50,911 nt of DNA from Desulfofustis sp. PB-SRB1 (GTDB taxonomy: Bacteria; Desulfobacterota; Desulfobulbia; Desulfobulbales; Desulfocapsaceae): contig JAEQMT010000055.1 of assembly GCA_016722945.1 (NCBI GenBank), positions 1-50,911 of the forward strand, in the 5' to 3' direction. A program made the translations under genes and the position numbers. Of this stretch, positions 28,201-34,780 are shown piece by piece. Each line of letters begins with the position of its first letter. The first letter of the stretch is position 1. Below the pieces are notes generated by a model that saw only the letters and a program-made list of their open reading frames with translations, was not told the origin of the DNA and did not search any database.

Positions 28201-28544
28201 TAATGGTTGGTATAGGTGTATTGATGCGCTGCCGCCACCAGGATGCGCCAGTTTCCCTGGTGTTGCGCGATGGCGGATTCGAGAAATTCATCAATTTCAT
28301 CCTGGCGGCCGAGATTGTTGAGGCAACCCACCGCGTAGCCGATATCGGCCGGTTCAGCAGCCCCTGCATCGATTGCTAATTGCCGGTACAGGTCGTACGC
28401 CTCGGTAAAGTTGCCCTGGGTCTGCAACTCGGCGGCGCGTTCACGCCGGGAGCTTGCCTGATCAGCGGCGGCGCCGGCATCAGCCTGACAGAGAAAAAGC
28501 GACAGAACAAGCCCTGAAAAAAAACAAAGAATCTCGCGATACAT
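22248..28544 (-). CDS. Bacterial alpha-2-macroglobulin (thioester-containing)
   Basis: I place the start at 28544 (GGAGAG just before), giving 2,098 residues with a signal peptide (CFFSGLVLSLFLC, cleavage near AGAA). These periplasmic proteins trap proteases with a reactive thioester. Order: a helical N-terminal region (30-450) that is TPR-like; an MG2 domain near 630 (DRPVYRPDQQVRFKL); a Trp/Tyr-rich insertion near 790-810; bait-region and A2M domains near 1290 (WDGSIITD...ENLTGWKIRAWAMG); the thioester motif CTEQ in YPYGCTEQTLNRF near 1554; an alpha/alpha toroid to about 1800; and a C-terminal beta domain. It is longer than the ~1,650-residue E. coli YfhM. No pbpC (PBP1c) gene is adjacent, unlike the usual pairing. 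Confidence 0.92.
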   Translation of the reverse strand: MYREILCFFSGLVLSLFLCQADAGAAADQASSRRERAAELQTQGNFTEAYDLYRQLAIDAGAAEPADIGYAVGCLNNLGRQDEIDEFLESAIAQHQGNWRILVAAAHQYTYTNHYGFLIGGEFRRGHHRGGGRWVNSIERDRVRALQLMEQARMLVINDAGIEDQERGSFFFDYANTIMGQRGAHEAWRLQYLSDLTTLPDYDDGHTSLGSSGAPVDAAGAVVLYHVPVTFERAANDGERWRWLLRQAAVHAPRLEGATLNVFAEFLRGQFGVQTLRDYPALYNRPMQEVDAHDSIFSLHTLGEDETIAKLATGVRRFPLPEEFNFISLYRKMTTMAAAQGYQPWDALARIFSDRRQFQTAAECWRLAIEEYGEGYKGQRRKALDQIVGNWARFEPVGRFAPGVTPDVDMVFRNGEAMEFTAREIKVERLLADVKRYLESSPRRIQWQKNEVEDIGRRLIHHNQRHYLGATAATWSMTLDPAPGHADSRVTIPIPVKKPGAYLVTARMKGGNASRIVVWVSDTVLVEKRLDGGYFYFVADGATGDPIADATVDFFGFRQEYQDRIIGGPIPQMITSRFAEFSDENGIVMPEPEDLHTDFQWLITATTSSGRLAYLGFSGVWLDYLDRTGLDEAKAFSITDRPVYRPDQQVRFKLWVRHPRYDAEATSAFGGRQFRVKVTDPQGIKVMETSLIADEYGGIEGTYDIPADAPLGTYRCSIENVDGGGTFRVEEYKKPEFEVTIDAPETPVMLGETVRATVRADYYFGSPVESGTVKITVQRTPHSGAWYPIAPWDWLYGPGYWWFGADYEWYPGWRDWCIAAPRGWGYPVASVPPELVVDLTREIGPDGTVAFAIDTALAKELYGNSDHRYQITAEVRDASRRTIVGTGDILVARKPFEVYAWVDRGHYRQGDTVRAEFSARTIDNQPVPGSGELTLLAIGYDNNGTPRETPVQTWRLDPNENGGATMQFVASRPGQYRLSYMVEDEAGHEIEGGYIFMVGGEGFDGREFRFNQLELTPERPEYAPGDQVNLRISTERADSTVLLFVRSENGVNPVPEVIRVDGKTSLARIAVTRADMPNFFVEALTVSDGKVHSLVREIVVPPEKRVLEVDVQPVKGAYLPGETARVQVQVRDFFGNPVVGAVALSVYDASLEYISGGSNVADIKSFFWGWRRHHYPYLRHNQQAFSYPLYKEHETTMQGVGAFGGVMEPNRLVDFGGVLDESGGGTGAVGSVRQKSAFMAKDDLSVQEEILPSSAPLPEPAVASRERLAGEESRRADTPAMAPASPVSVRTTFADTAFWDGSIITDAKGMAEVNFTMPENLTGWKIRAWAMGHGTQVGQGSGDTVTRKNLILRQQAPRFFVEKDEVVLSANIHNYLDTDQRITAVLELDGAELLPMTGAVQVTSGRAADPDTIDTMRQTLTALGVDTVTLLSGETEHPKLRVEQVVEVEAGGEMRVDWRVKAASEGEAMVRMLALGADESDGMEQRFPVYVHGMDKMESYSGVIRPEQERSGFDFIVPEQRRVQQSRLQINYSPSLAGAMTAALPYLASYPYGCTEQTLNRFVPTVITHKILRDMGLDLSAIRASRTNLNAQEIGDPHTRAKQWGRLTENPVFDEQEVARMTKEGLKRLAAMQNDDGGWGWFSGWGERSYPHTTAVVVHGLSTARQSGVAVVPEVFQGGVNWLRDYQDRRVRELQEDERQAEGERHHYLADNLDALIHMILTENGIDNPDMRRYLYRDRTSLSLYAMATLGLALRQVGDTEKLAMVLRNIKQYLVVDDENQTAYLNLPNRGYWWYWYGGDVEAHAFYLKLLARTEPHGTVAAGLVKYLLNNRKHGSYWGSTRDTAYAIEALAEYMRAAGEDTPDMNLRIVIDGETVQKVRITPDNLFTFNATYLVEGDAIATGTHRVELIREGVGPLYFNGYFSYFSLEDFITAAGLEVRVDRRAFKLEQDAQATTMAPGARGQATAQKNLAYTRVPLAHGDTISSGDLVEVELLVHSKNDYEYIVIEDMKAAGFEPVEVQSGYTGNELGAYVEFRDEKVAFFTRMLARGTHSVSYRLRAETPGVFSALPATISAMYAPELRGNSDEIRLGIVDEPAR

Positions 28545-28692
28545 GGCATCTCTCCACACAAACAAAAATCTCTTGAATCAGATGATAACCCAGCCAAGGC
28601 TGAGCGCCGCACCGTTTTATCCAGAGACGGACGAGGCGCAATAATGTGTCGCCGGCGACACATTTTTTTGGTGAACTGCTGAGAGTGGTGAA

Positions 28693-29274
28693 TCAGGTAA
28701 TGAACTTGTCCAAATGCTCTTTTTCCATCTGGGCCAGACGGGCTGCCTCTTTTAGCTTTTCTTTGGCAGCCTCTTTACTGACCGCGTCGTCGGCGATCAC
28801 CTTTTCCAGTAAATCAATTATGGTGGTGTTACAATTTTTAATCTCGTCAATGTCGTTTCCGCAGGTTTCCAGGCTACTGTTGAAGGTATCCGCGATTGGC
28901 TTGATAAAATCGTGTTTGCGCAGGGTAATTCTCGTGTCGAGTCTTTTTTCGCTAAACCGTCTTATCGCTTTTTCCAGAGGAACCATAGGCCCGCAAAATC
29001 GATGTGAGAACCAGATCTGATACACGGAAAAAATAACGAAGATGACCAGAATACTGGGAATAATCAGGTTGAAAGTTTCGATGAACACCTGCGCGGATCG
29101 TTGCTGGACTTCCTGATCCGGGGCAAACATACCCTTGATGAAGGGCATCATTACCATAATTTCAGCGGTGAGAACGATAAGCACCGTGTATGCGAAGGTG
29201 ATGACAATAAGCGGAATTTGAACCTCTTTATTGATCAGGTAATTTTTGATCTTTCGTCTGTGTTCATGCACCAT
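28693..29274 (-). CDS. Membrane protein with two TM helices and a HAMP domain
   Basis: A 193-residue protein. Helix 1 is about residues 19-45 (IPLIVITFAYTVLIVL), followed by a short periplasmic loop; helix 2 is about 68-90 (LIIPSILVIFVIFSVY). A HAMP-like segment then starts at FCGPMVPLEKAIRRF, and a helical, probably coiled tail follows. It lacks a kinase, cyclase or methyl-accepting domain, so it may transmit a signal to a separate partner. It follows the next gene by 11 bp, so the two form an operon. Confidence 0.7.
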   Translation of the reverse strand: MVHEHRRKIKNYLINKEVQIPLIVITFAYTVLIVLTAEIMVMMPFIKGMFAPDQEVQQRSAQVFIETFNLIIPSILVIFVIFSVYQIWFSHRFCGPMVPLEKAIRRFSEKRLDTRITLRKHDFIKPIADTFNSSLETCGNDIDEIKNCNTTIIDLLEKVIADDAVSKEAAKEKLKEAARLAQMEKEHLDKFIT

Positions 29275-29285
29275 CGGTATCTCCC

Positions 29286-29681
29286 TTATTGTTTCTCCGT
29301 CAGCGTATGGGTCGCGAAATTGTACTCGATTATCTTGTCCAATTTATTGTGGGTTATCTCAACGACATAGGGGCTGTTTTCGTCAAACGGCTGGCCGGGG
29401 TTGCCCGAAACCACGGTGATCACCAACCCCTCGCTGGGCGCCCAGTCAGCAAAATGAAAATCAGAGGAGGCAACATCGGCGCTGAGTTGTTCACCCTGAT
29501 AACCGATAAACGTGCCGGCAAGCATCCAATTGTTATGTTGGGATTTTTTAAAGTTCTCGAGATCGGATTTTACCACGATTTCGTACGCGGTATTCTGGAA
29601 AATGGCGGAAGCGGCGGCATAGCAGATAACAAAGAAACAGACAACGCCCAGAGCGATGATTATTTCTGATTTCCTTAACAT
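29286..29681 (-). CDS. Membrane-anchored protein of unknown function
   Basis: A 131-residue protein with one N-terminal hydrophobic helix (IIIALGVVCFFVICYAAASAIF), then a soluble domain expected to lie outside the membrane. The shape recalls pilin-like or small sensor proteins, but there is no prepilin cleavage motif. It is the first gene of a pair with the HAMP protein and may be its partner. I do not recognise the family. Confidence 0.6.
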   Translation of the reverse strand: MLRKSEIIIALGVVCFFVICYAAASAIFQNTAYEIVVKSDLENFKKSQHNNWMLAGTFIGYQGEQLSADVASSDFHFADWAPSEGLVITVVSGNPGQPFDENSPYVVEITHNKLDKIIEYNFATHTLTEKQ

Positions 29682-29952
29682 AGCAAAGAGAAGAGAATGC
29701 CTCTTGTTGAGATGCTATGAAATCTTGACCACATTCGCCAGCCACCGGGAATTTCGTGGGTATTGCCGGCCACTATGCCTGACTAAACATGAAAATACAA
29801 GCAAAGAATCCGGCGGCTGCCAACAGGCGATTTCGGAAATGAGCACACGCTTTTATGGTAGAACAAAGTGCGCTGATACGTGTTGCCTGGCCCGATTTTA
29901 TGGTTATCCCAGTTCGGCAATGGCAATGAAAAACTGAAAAAAAGGAGCAAAC

Positions 29953-30744
29953 ATGCAGCCCGAAACCGTACCCGGAAAAACAGCCCTTATCACCGGTTCC
30001 ACCTCCGGAATCGGTCTGGCCATCGCCAGGGGATTTGCCAGAGCCGGCATCAATATCGTCTTAAACGGCTCCCGCCCCCCGGAGGCGGTGGAGAGCGAGC
30101 GTGAAAAACTTGGTAAAATGGGCGTGGAGGTCATCTACCGGCAGGCCGATATGGGCGACGCGGACCATATCACGGCAATGGTAGAAGCGGTTCTTGGTCA
30201 TTTCGGCGGAATCGACATCGTGGTCAACAACGCCGGTATTCAGCATGTGGAACATATTGAAGATTTTCCCCGAGAAAAATGGGACGCCATCATTTCCATC
30301 AACCTCAGCGCGGCCTTTCATACCGTGCGTGCCGCCCTGCCGGCAATGAGGCAGCGCGGCTGGGGACGCATCATCAACATCGCTTCGGCCCACTCACTGG
30401 TGGCCTCCCCCTACAAGAGCGCCTACGTTGCCGCCAAGCATGGCCTGGCCGGTTTCACCAAGACGGTTGCCCTGGAGGCGGCGCGGGACGGGATCACCTG
30501 CAATGCCATCTGCCCCGGCTACGTGCTTACCCCGCTGGTGCAAAACCAGATAACCGACACTGCCGAGGCACGTGGCATTTCAGAACAGGAGGTGATCGAA
30601 GATGTTATCCTGGCGGCCCAGTGGACGAAAAAGTTTGTCACCGTTGAGCAGATTGCCGGCGTAGCATTGTTTCTGTGCTCTGCCGCGGCCGACAACATCA
30701 CCGGCATTGCCTTGCCGGTTGATGGCGGCTGGACGGCGGCGTGA
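29953..30744 (+). CDS. bdhA: 3-hydroxybutyrate dehydrogenase (SDR family)
   Basis: A 263-residue short-chain dehydrogenase that interconverts (R)-3-hydroxybutyrate and acetoacetate with NAD. It shows the cofactor motif TGSTSGIG (residues 15-22), NNAG near 94, and the catalytic Ser-Tyr-Lys in IASAHSLVASPYKSAYVAAKHG (Tyr158, Lys162). The end 'NITGIALPVDGGWTAA' and the 'QHVEHIEDFP' segment are typical of this subfamily. AAGGAG precedes the ATG. It is convergent with the flavoprotein gene. The likely role is ketone-body or polyhydroxybutyrate metabolism. Confidence 0.88.
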   Translation: MQPETVPGKTALITGSTSGIGLAIARGFARAGINIVLNGSRPPEAVESEREKLGKMGVEVIYRQADMGDADHITAMVEAVLGHFGGIDIVVNNAGIQHVEHIEDFPREKWDAIISINLSAAFHTVRAALPAMRQRGWGRIINIASAHSLVASPYKSAYVAAKHGLAGFTKTVALEAARDGITCNAICPGYVLTPLVQNQITDTAEARGISEQEVIEDVILAAQWTKKFVTVEQIAGVALFLCSAAADNITGIALPVDGGWTAA

Positions 30745-30800
30745 TTCAGAAATCAGAAGTCAGAAGTCAGAAGTCAGAAGGTCAGAAATTCAGAAATCGG
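30745..30800 (+). repeat. TCAGAAG-type short tandem repeat
   Basis: Imperfect tandem copies of an 8-mer, TCAGAAGT/TCAGAAAT, lie between the convergent bdhA and flavoprotein genes. A related 7-mer array lies at 15366-15400 in the opposite sense. Confidence 0.75.
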
Positions 30801-30853
30801 AAAGTAAGTAGGCAGAGGAGAGGATTTGGATGATGGCCGGCGGGGGTGATTCA

Positions 30854-32290
30854 TCAGCCGCCGGGCCCGCAGTCGATGCATCTGAGGGGCGGGGCGGGCG
30901 CCATGTTCATGGCGGCAAGCAATGTGCGCAGGCCGCTGCGCAGCCCCTCCTCGATCACCGGGTGGTAAAAGGGCATCTGCACTATGTCCTGGGCATTCAT
31001 CCTGGCCTGAATAGACCAGGCGATCAGGTGGGCCAGGTGTTCATGGTGCGGGCCGATCATTTCAGCCCCCAGTACCTCGCCGGTGTGGGGGTCGCCGTAG
31101 ATATGCAAGAGGCCTTTGTTTACCAGCATCACCCGTGATCTGCCCTGATCCTCGAAATCCACCGTGCCGGTGGCAAATTCGATGCCTGATTCGGTGAGTT
31201 CCCGATAGGTTTTGCCCGCCAGCCCAATCTGCGGATCGGAAAAGACGATGGAAAGCGGCGTCTTTCTCGCCCGTCTGTATACCTCCGGATAGCGCCCACC
31301 GTTTTCCCCGGCCAGCCGCCCTTCGTCACTGGCTTCATGGAGCAAAGCGAGATCACCATCGGCATCACCGGCTATGAATATATGGGAGTCACCGCACTGC
31401 ATGGTGTCGGGGTTGTAGAGCGGAATCCCGCGCTCATCGAGTTGCAGTGAGGTATGCTCCAGGCCGAGCCCATCAACGTTTGAGCGGCGCCCGGTGGCGG
31501 CCAGTACCATGTCGAAATACTCGGTAACGCGCCCGCCGCCTGCCATAAAATCCACCCGCACCTGATCGCCTTCGCGCATCACCCCTTCCACCTGAGCATC
31601 GGGCAGAATCGGGTACTCTTGCGCAAAGGTTTCCGCGGCATAGGCAATAATTGCCGGGTCAGTAAGCGGGCCGATGGAGCCGCCGCGTCCAAACAGCCGC
31701 ATCCGCACCCCCAGCCGGTGCAGGGCCTGGCCAAGTTCCAGGCCGATAATGCCGGCGCCGAACACGGCAATACTCGATGGCAGCTCGTGCAGATAGAAAA
31801 GCTCATCGGATGTGATTACCCGATCACCAAGCGGGGCCAGTTGATCACCGATAAAAGGACGCGACCCCACCGTGACGATGATGCGCTCGGCCCTGAGCAT
31901 CCGCCCGTCGGAGAGCTGCAATCGATGATCATCCACAAAGGTGGCGTGTGCCCTGATCCGGTGGGCTTCATCAAATCCTTCCACCGCCTTGACGACGAAC
32001 CCCACAAACCGATCACGCTCGTCGCGCACCCGCTTCATCACCGCGGCCCCGTCTACCGCGGGCACCGCGCCGACCAGTCCGAACCGTTCAAAATAATTCG
32101 CCCGGTATCTCGCTTCGGCCGGTGCAATCAACAGCTTGGACGGCATACAGCCCACCCTGGCGCAGGTGGTGCCGTACTGATCGCCTTCGATAAGGGCGAT
32201 GCTGTCGGTGAATTTTTTCGCTTCACGATAGGCACCCATGCCGCTGGTGCCGGTGCCGATTATTGCGATATCTAAACGTATCTCTTCCAT
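30854..32290 (-). CDS. Dihydrolipoamide-dehydrogenase-like flavoprotein
   Basis: A 478-residue pyridine-nucleotide disulfide oxidoreductase. The FAD motif is GTGTSG (residues 12-17), the redox disulfide is Cys43-Cys48 (TTCARVGCMPSK), the NAD motif is in FGAGIIGLELGQ, the second FAD motif is in IFIAGDADGD, and the C-terminal active-site region is FYHPVIEEG. The last is HPVxEE, not the canonical HPTxSE of true Lpd. No 2-oxoacid dehydrogenase genes are adjacent. It may therefore be a stand-alone disulfide or quinone reductase. Its start (AGGTG before ATG) lies about 300 bp from the divergent dioxygenase gene. Confidence 0.82.
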   Translation of the reverse strand: MEEIRLDIAIIGTGTSGMGAYREAKKFTDSIALIEGDQYGTTCARVGCMPSKLLIAPAEARYRANYFERFGLVGAVPAVDGAAVMKRVRDERDRFVGFVVKAVEGFDEAHRIRAHATFVDDHRLQLSDGRMLRAERIIVTVGSRPFIGDQLAPLGDRVITSDELFYLHELPSSIAVFGAGIIGLELGQALHRLGVRMRLFGRGGSIGPLTDPAIIAYAAETFAQEYPILPDAQVEGVMREGDQVRVDFMAGGGRVTEYFDMVLAATGRRSNVDGLGLEHTSLQLDERGIPLYNPDTMQCGDSHIFIAGDADGDLALLHEASDEGRLAGENGGRYPEVYRRARKTPLSIVFSDPQIGLAGKTYRELTESGIEFATGTVDFEDQGRSRVMLVNKGLLHIYGDPHTGEVLGAEMIGPHHEHLAHLIAWSIQARMNAQDIVQMPFYHPVIEEGLRSGLRTLLAAMNMAPAPPLRCIDCGPGG

Positions 32291-32475
32291 GGAAACACCT
32301 GTGTGGTCAGCTGGGCAACATCTTTGTTTTGCACCTATGATACCTGTTCAATGGTAAATTTCAATCGGCGTGACTCTTATCTGCTCATCCGATCACCTGA
32401 AACAGATTACTCCCGGCGTAAAAAAGAGATTCTCTCGCACCATGAAGCATCAGACTGGCCGAACCTGCACTAATT

Positions 32476-32493
32476 TATCTTGACATAAAGATA
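32476..32493. promoter_or_regulatory. Probable MarR/MhqR-type operator 1
   Basis: TATCTTGACATAAAGATA has perfect 6-bp arms (TATCTT/AAGATA) around a 6-bp centre. It contains a TTGACA at 32480-32485 that could serve as the -35 of the downstream gene. A second copy of the same palindrome lies 67 bp further on. Both precede a quinone-stress gene followed by a MarR regulator, so autoregulated repression is likely. Confidence 0.65.
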
Positions 32494-32559
32494 AAAATGA
32501 GAATTTTTCTACTATCGGTCGAACATCGACATTGATTTGAGCACATTAACTCGTCAGAA

Positions 32560-32575
32560 ATCTTTAAATCAAGAT
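32560..32575. promoter_or_regulatory. Probable MarR/MhqR-type operator 2
   Basis: ATCTTTAAATCAAGAT, with arms ATCTT/AAGAT and a 6-bp centre, matches operator 1 in arm sequence and spacing. It lies immediately before the ribosome-binding site (CGGAG) of the dioxygenase-hydrolase gene, so a bound repressor would also block elongation or initiation. Confidence 0.65.
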
Positions 32576-32589
32576 AACGGAGACATGTC

Positions 32590-34143
32590 GTGAACAACTC
32601 CCATGCCATTACCGGCATTCATCATATCACCTCTATTGTTGGATCACCTTCCGAAAATCTCTCATTTTACGAGGGTTTCCTGGGTCTCAGGCTGGTGAAA
32701 CAGACCGTCAACTTCGACGACCCCTTCACTTATCATCTCTACTACGGTGACCGGCACGGCGCCCCCGGCACCATTTTCACCTTCTTCCCCTGGCCGAGGG
32801 CCGGTCGGGGCGCCCAAGGCGCCGGCATGATAGCCGCCACCACCTTCGCCGTTCCATCCGGTTCTCTGGCACTATGGCGCCAATGGTTGCACGATAATGA
32901 TATCAATACGGAGACTGAGACCCGCTTCGGCGAGGAGGTGCTGCGCTTTGCCGACCCGCACGGGCTGCCTCTGGAACTCGCCGAATCAACCGCCGTCACT
33001 TCCGGTGATGATGACTCTGTGCCCCACAGGTTTCCCATTGGTGCCATTCACGCGGCAACCTCGCTGGTACAGGTGGATCACGGCACCGTGGAATTACTGC
33101 GTGATATCATGGGACTGGTACCAGGCGGCCACGATGGAAACAGACACCGATTCATCGCGGGCAGCCAATTTCTCGATGTGGTTGTCGATGACACCAAACG
33201 CCCCGGCGTCCAGGGAGCAGGCACCGTGCACCATATTGCCTTTCGGGCCGAAAATGAGACCATGCTCACACAGTGGCAGGCAACCCTGCGGGCAAACGGC
33301 TACCCGGTAACCGAGGTGCGGGACAGAAAGTATTTTAAATCCATCTATTTTCATGAACCCGGCGGGGTGCTTTTTGAGATTGCCACTGATCCGCCCGGTT
33401 TCGCCATCGATGAGCCGGCGGAAACACTGGGTGAAAGGCTGATGCTGCCTGATCAGTACGAACCCATGCGCTCGGCAATCACCAACCGGCTCCCGGAGTT
33501 GCGAAAACCGGGTTTTGTGTACCGATTCGTTGCCGGCGACAACAACGACCACGCAAACACCATCATTGCCCTGCACGGTACCGGTGGTGATGAGTCCGAT
33601 CTCATTGATCTGGTCCGCGATATTGACCGCCACGCCGCCATTATCAGCCCCCGCGGCCGGGTCAAGGAAAACGGCATGAATCGCTTCTTCAAGAGGCTTG
33701 CCATGGGAGTTCTCGATGAGGAAGATATCGTCCGGCAAGGCAATGATCTGGCCAAATTTCTCACCTTCACCGCCCAACGCTACCAGCGCGGCCAAGACAA
33801 TCTGAGCGCACTGGGGTATTCCAACGGCGCCAATATGGGGGCGGCGCTGCTCTTTCTTCATCCTGGATTGCTGGCACGGGCCATTCTTCTGCGTCCCATG
33901 GCGCCGTTTACCACCCCGCCCCCGGCGGATCTGAGCAGGACCAGCGTGTTGATTCTGCGCGGCACCCGTGACACGGTCATTAACTCGGGCAGTACCGATC
34001 AGCTGGTGCATAATCTGCGCGATTGTGGCGCGCGGGTGGAGGTCGAAACCATCGATGCGGGCCATGAACTGACGGCGGACGATATCAGTCGGGCACGGCA
34101 GTGGCTGGCACATCAGACGGCAACTTCGGCGGTGGCGCCCTGA
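32590..34143 (+). CDS. Ring-cleaving dioxygenase fused to a carboxylesterase-type hydrolase (MhqO-MhqD fusion)
   Basis: A 517-residue two-part protein starting at a GTG after CGGAG. Residues 1-300 form two VOC/glyoxalase modules like MhqO; likely metal ligands are the His in GIHHITS (about 11), the His in VHHIAF (about 216) and the Glu in VLFEIATDPPG. Residues about 310-517 form an alpha/beta hydrolase like MhqD, with LHGTGGDESDL, the nucleophile Ser in GYSNGAN (about 411), the acid in RGTRDTVI and the His in GHELT. In Bacillus, MhqO and MhqD are separate proteins induced by quinones. Fusion would couple ring cleavage to hydrolysis of the product. The MarR gene follows by 33 bp. Confidence 0.85.
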   Translation: MNNSHAITGIHHITSIVGSPSENLSFYEGFLGLRLVKQTVNFDDPFTYHLYYGDRHGAPGTIFTFFPWPRAGRGAQGAGMIAATTFAVPSGSLALWRQWLHDNDINTETETRFGEEVLRFADPHGLPLELAESTAVTSGDDDSVPHRFPIGAIHAATSLVQVDHGTVELLRDIMGLVPGGHDGNRHRFIAGSQFLDVVVDDTKRPGVQGAGTVHHIAFRAENETMLTQWQATLRANGYPVTEVRDRKYFKSIYFHEPGGVLFEIATDPPGFAIDEPAETLGERLMLPDQYEPMRSAITNRLPELRKPGFVYRFVAGDNNDHANTIIALHGTGGDESDLIDLVRDIDRHAAIISPRGRVKENGMNRFFKRLAMGVLDEEDIVRQGNDLAKFLTFTAQRYQRGQDNLSALGYSNGANMGAALLFLHPGLLARAILLRPMAPFTTPPPADLSRTSVLILRGTRDTVINSGSTDQLVHNLRDCGARVEVETIDAGHELTADDISRARQWLAHQTATSAVAP

Positions 34144-34176
34144 AGCGCCGCTGTCGGCAAAAGGCAAGGTGGACAG

Positions 34177-34641
34177 ATGGTAACGGGTACCTACCTCAGG
34201 CTGATCCTCGGCAAGGCGACAAGTGCGGTAGAGCAGTTTGACCGTCTCAGCATCGATGGCACCGGGCTCCATATCACCGATTTTATGATCCTGGAGGCGC
34301 TGCTTAACAAAGGCTCCATGAATATCAGCACGGTGGGTGAAAAAGTACTGCTCACCAGCGGGTCGATGACCGCCGCAGCCAATCGCCTGAAAAAAAAAGG
34401 ATTCATTGAGCGAGTTCGAGACCCGCTCGATGGGCGCAGCTATTATCTTCATCTCACCCAAACGGGACTGAGGCTGATCAGCGGCGCCTATCAACGGCAT
34501 AGTAAAAACCTGGACAGGCTCGCGGATTGTTTAACCTTAGAGGAGCGCCACACCTTGATCACCCTGCTGAAAAAACTCGGCAGACAAGCCGCGGAACTTA
34601 ATGAATACTTAAAAGAACAGCTCCCAAAGCCACCGTCCTAA
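34177..34641 (+). CDS. MarR-family regulator, MhqR-like
   Basis: A 154-residue winged-helix repressor: an N-terminal dimer helix, recognition region NISTVGEKVLLTSGSMTAAANRLKKKGF, and wing RVRDPLDGRSYYLHLT. AAGGTGG precedes the ATG. Position directly after the MhqO-MhqD fusion and sequence style point to MhqR, which releases DNA when quinones modify it. The paired palindromes at 32476 and 32560 are the likely binding sites. The protein contains a single Cys (DCLTLEE), so thiol sensing would rely on that residue. Confidence 0.82.
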   Translation: MVTGTYLRLILGKATSAVEQFDRLSIDGTGLHITDFMILEALLNKGSMNISTVGEKVLLTSGSMTAAANRLKKKGFIERVRDPLDGRSYYLHLTQTGLRLISGAYQRHSKNLDRLADCLTLEERHTLITLLKKLGRQAAELNEYLKEQLPKPPS

Positions 34642-34780
34642 CCCCGACCACGCTTCAAATCCCCAACTGCCTTATGCTGTCTCAGTCTTCCGATTGCTGC
34701 CCGCTGCCTTCTATCATCTGACTTCTAAGCTTTCATGACTACAATGTAGTATGTCATGCATCTCAACCACGGAGCACTCC

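Noticed and set aside
33094-34500. A 468-codon minus-strand frame
   Set aside because: It is antisense to the dioxygenase-hydrolase fusion and the MarR gene, both strongly supported by motifs.
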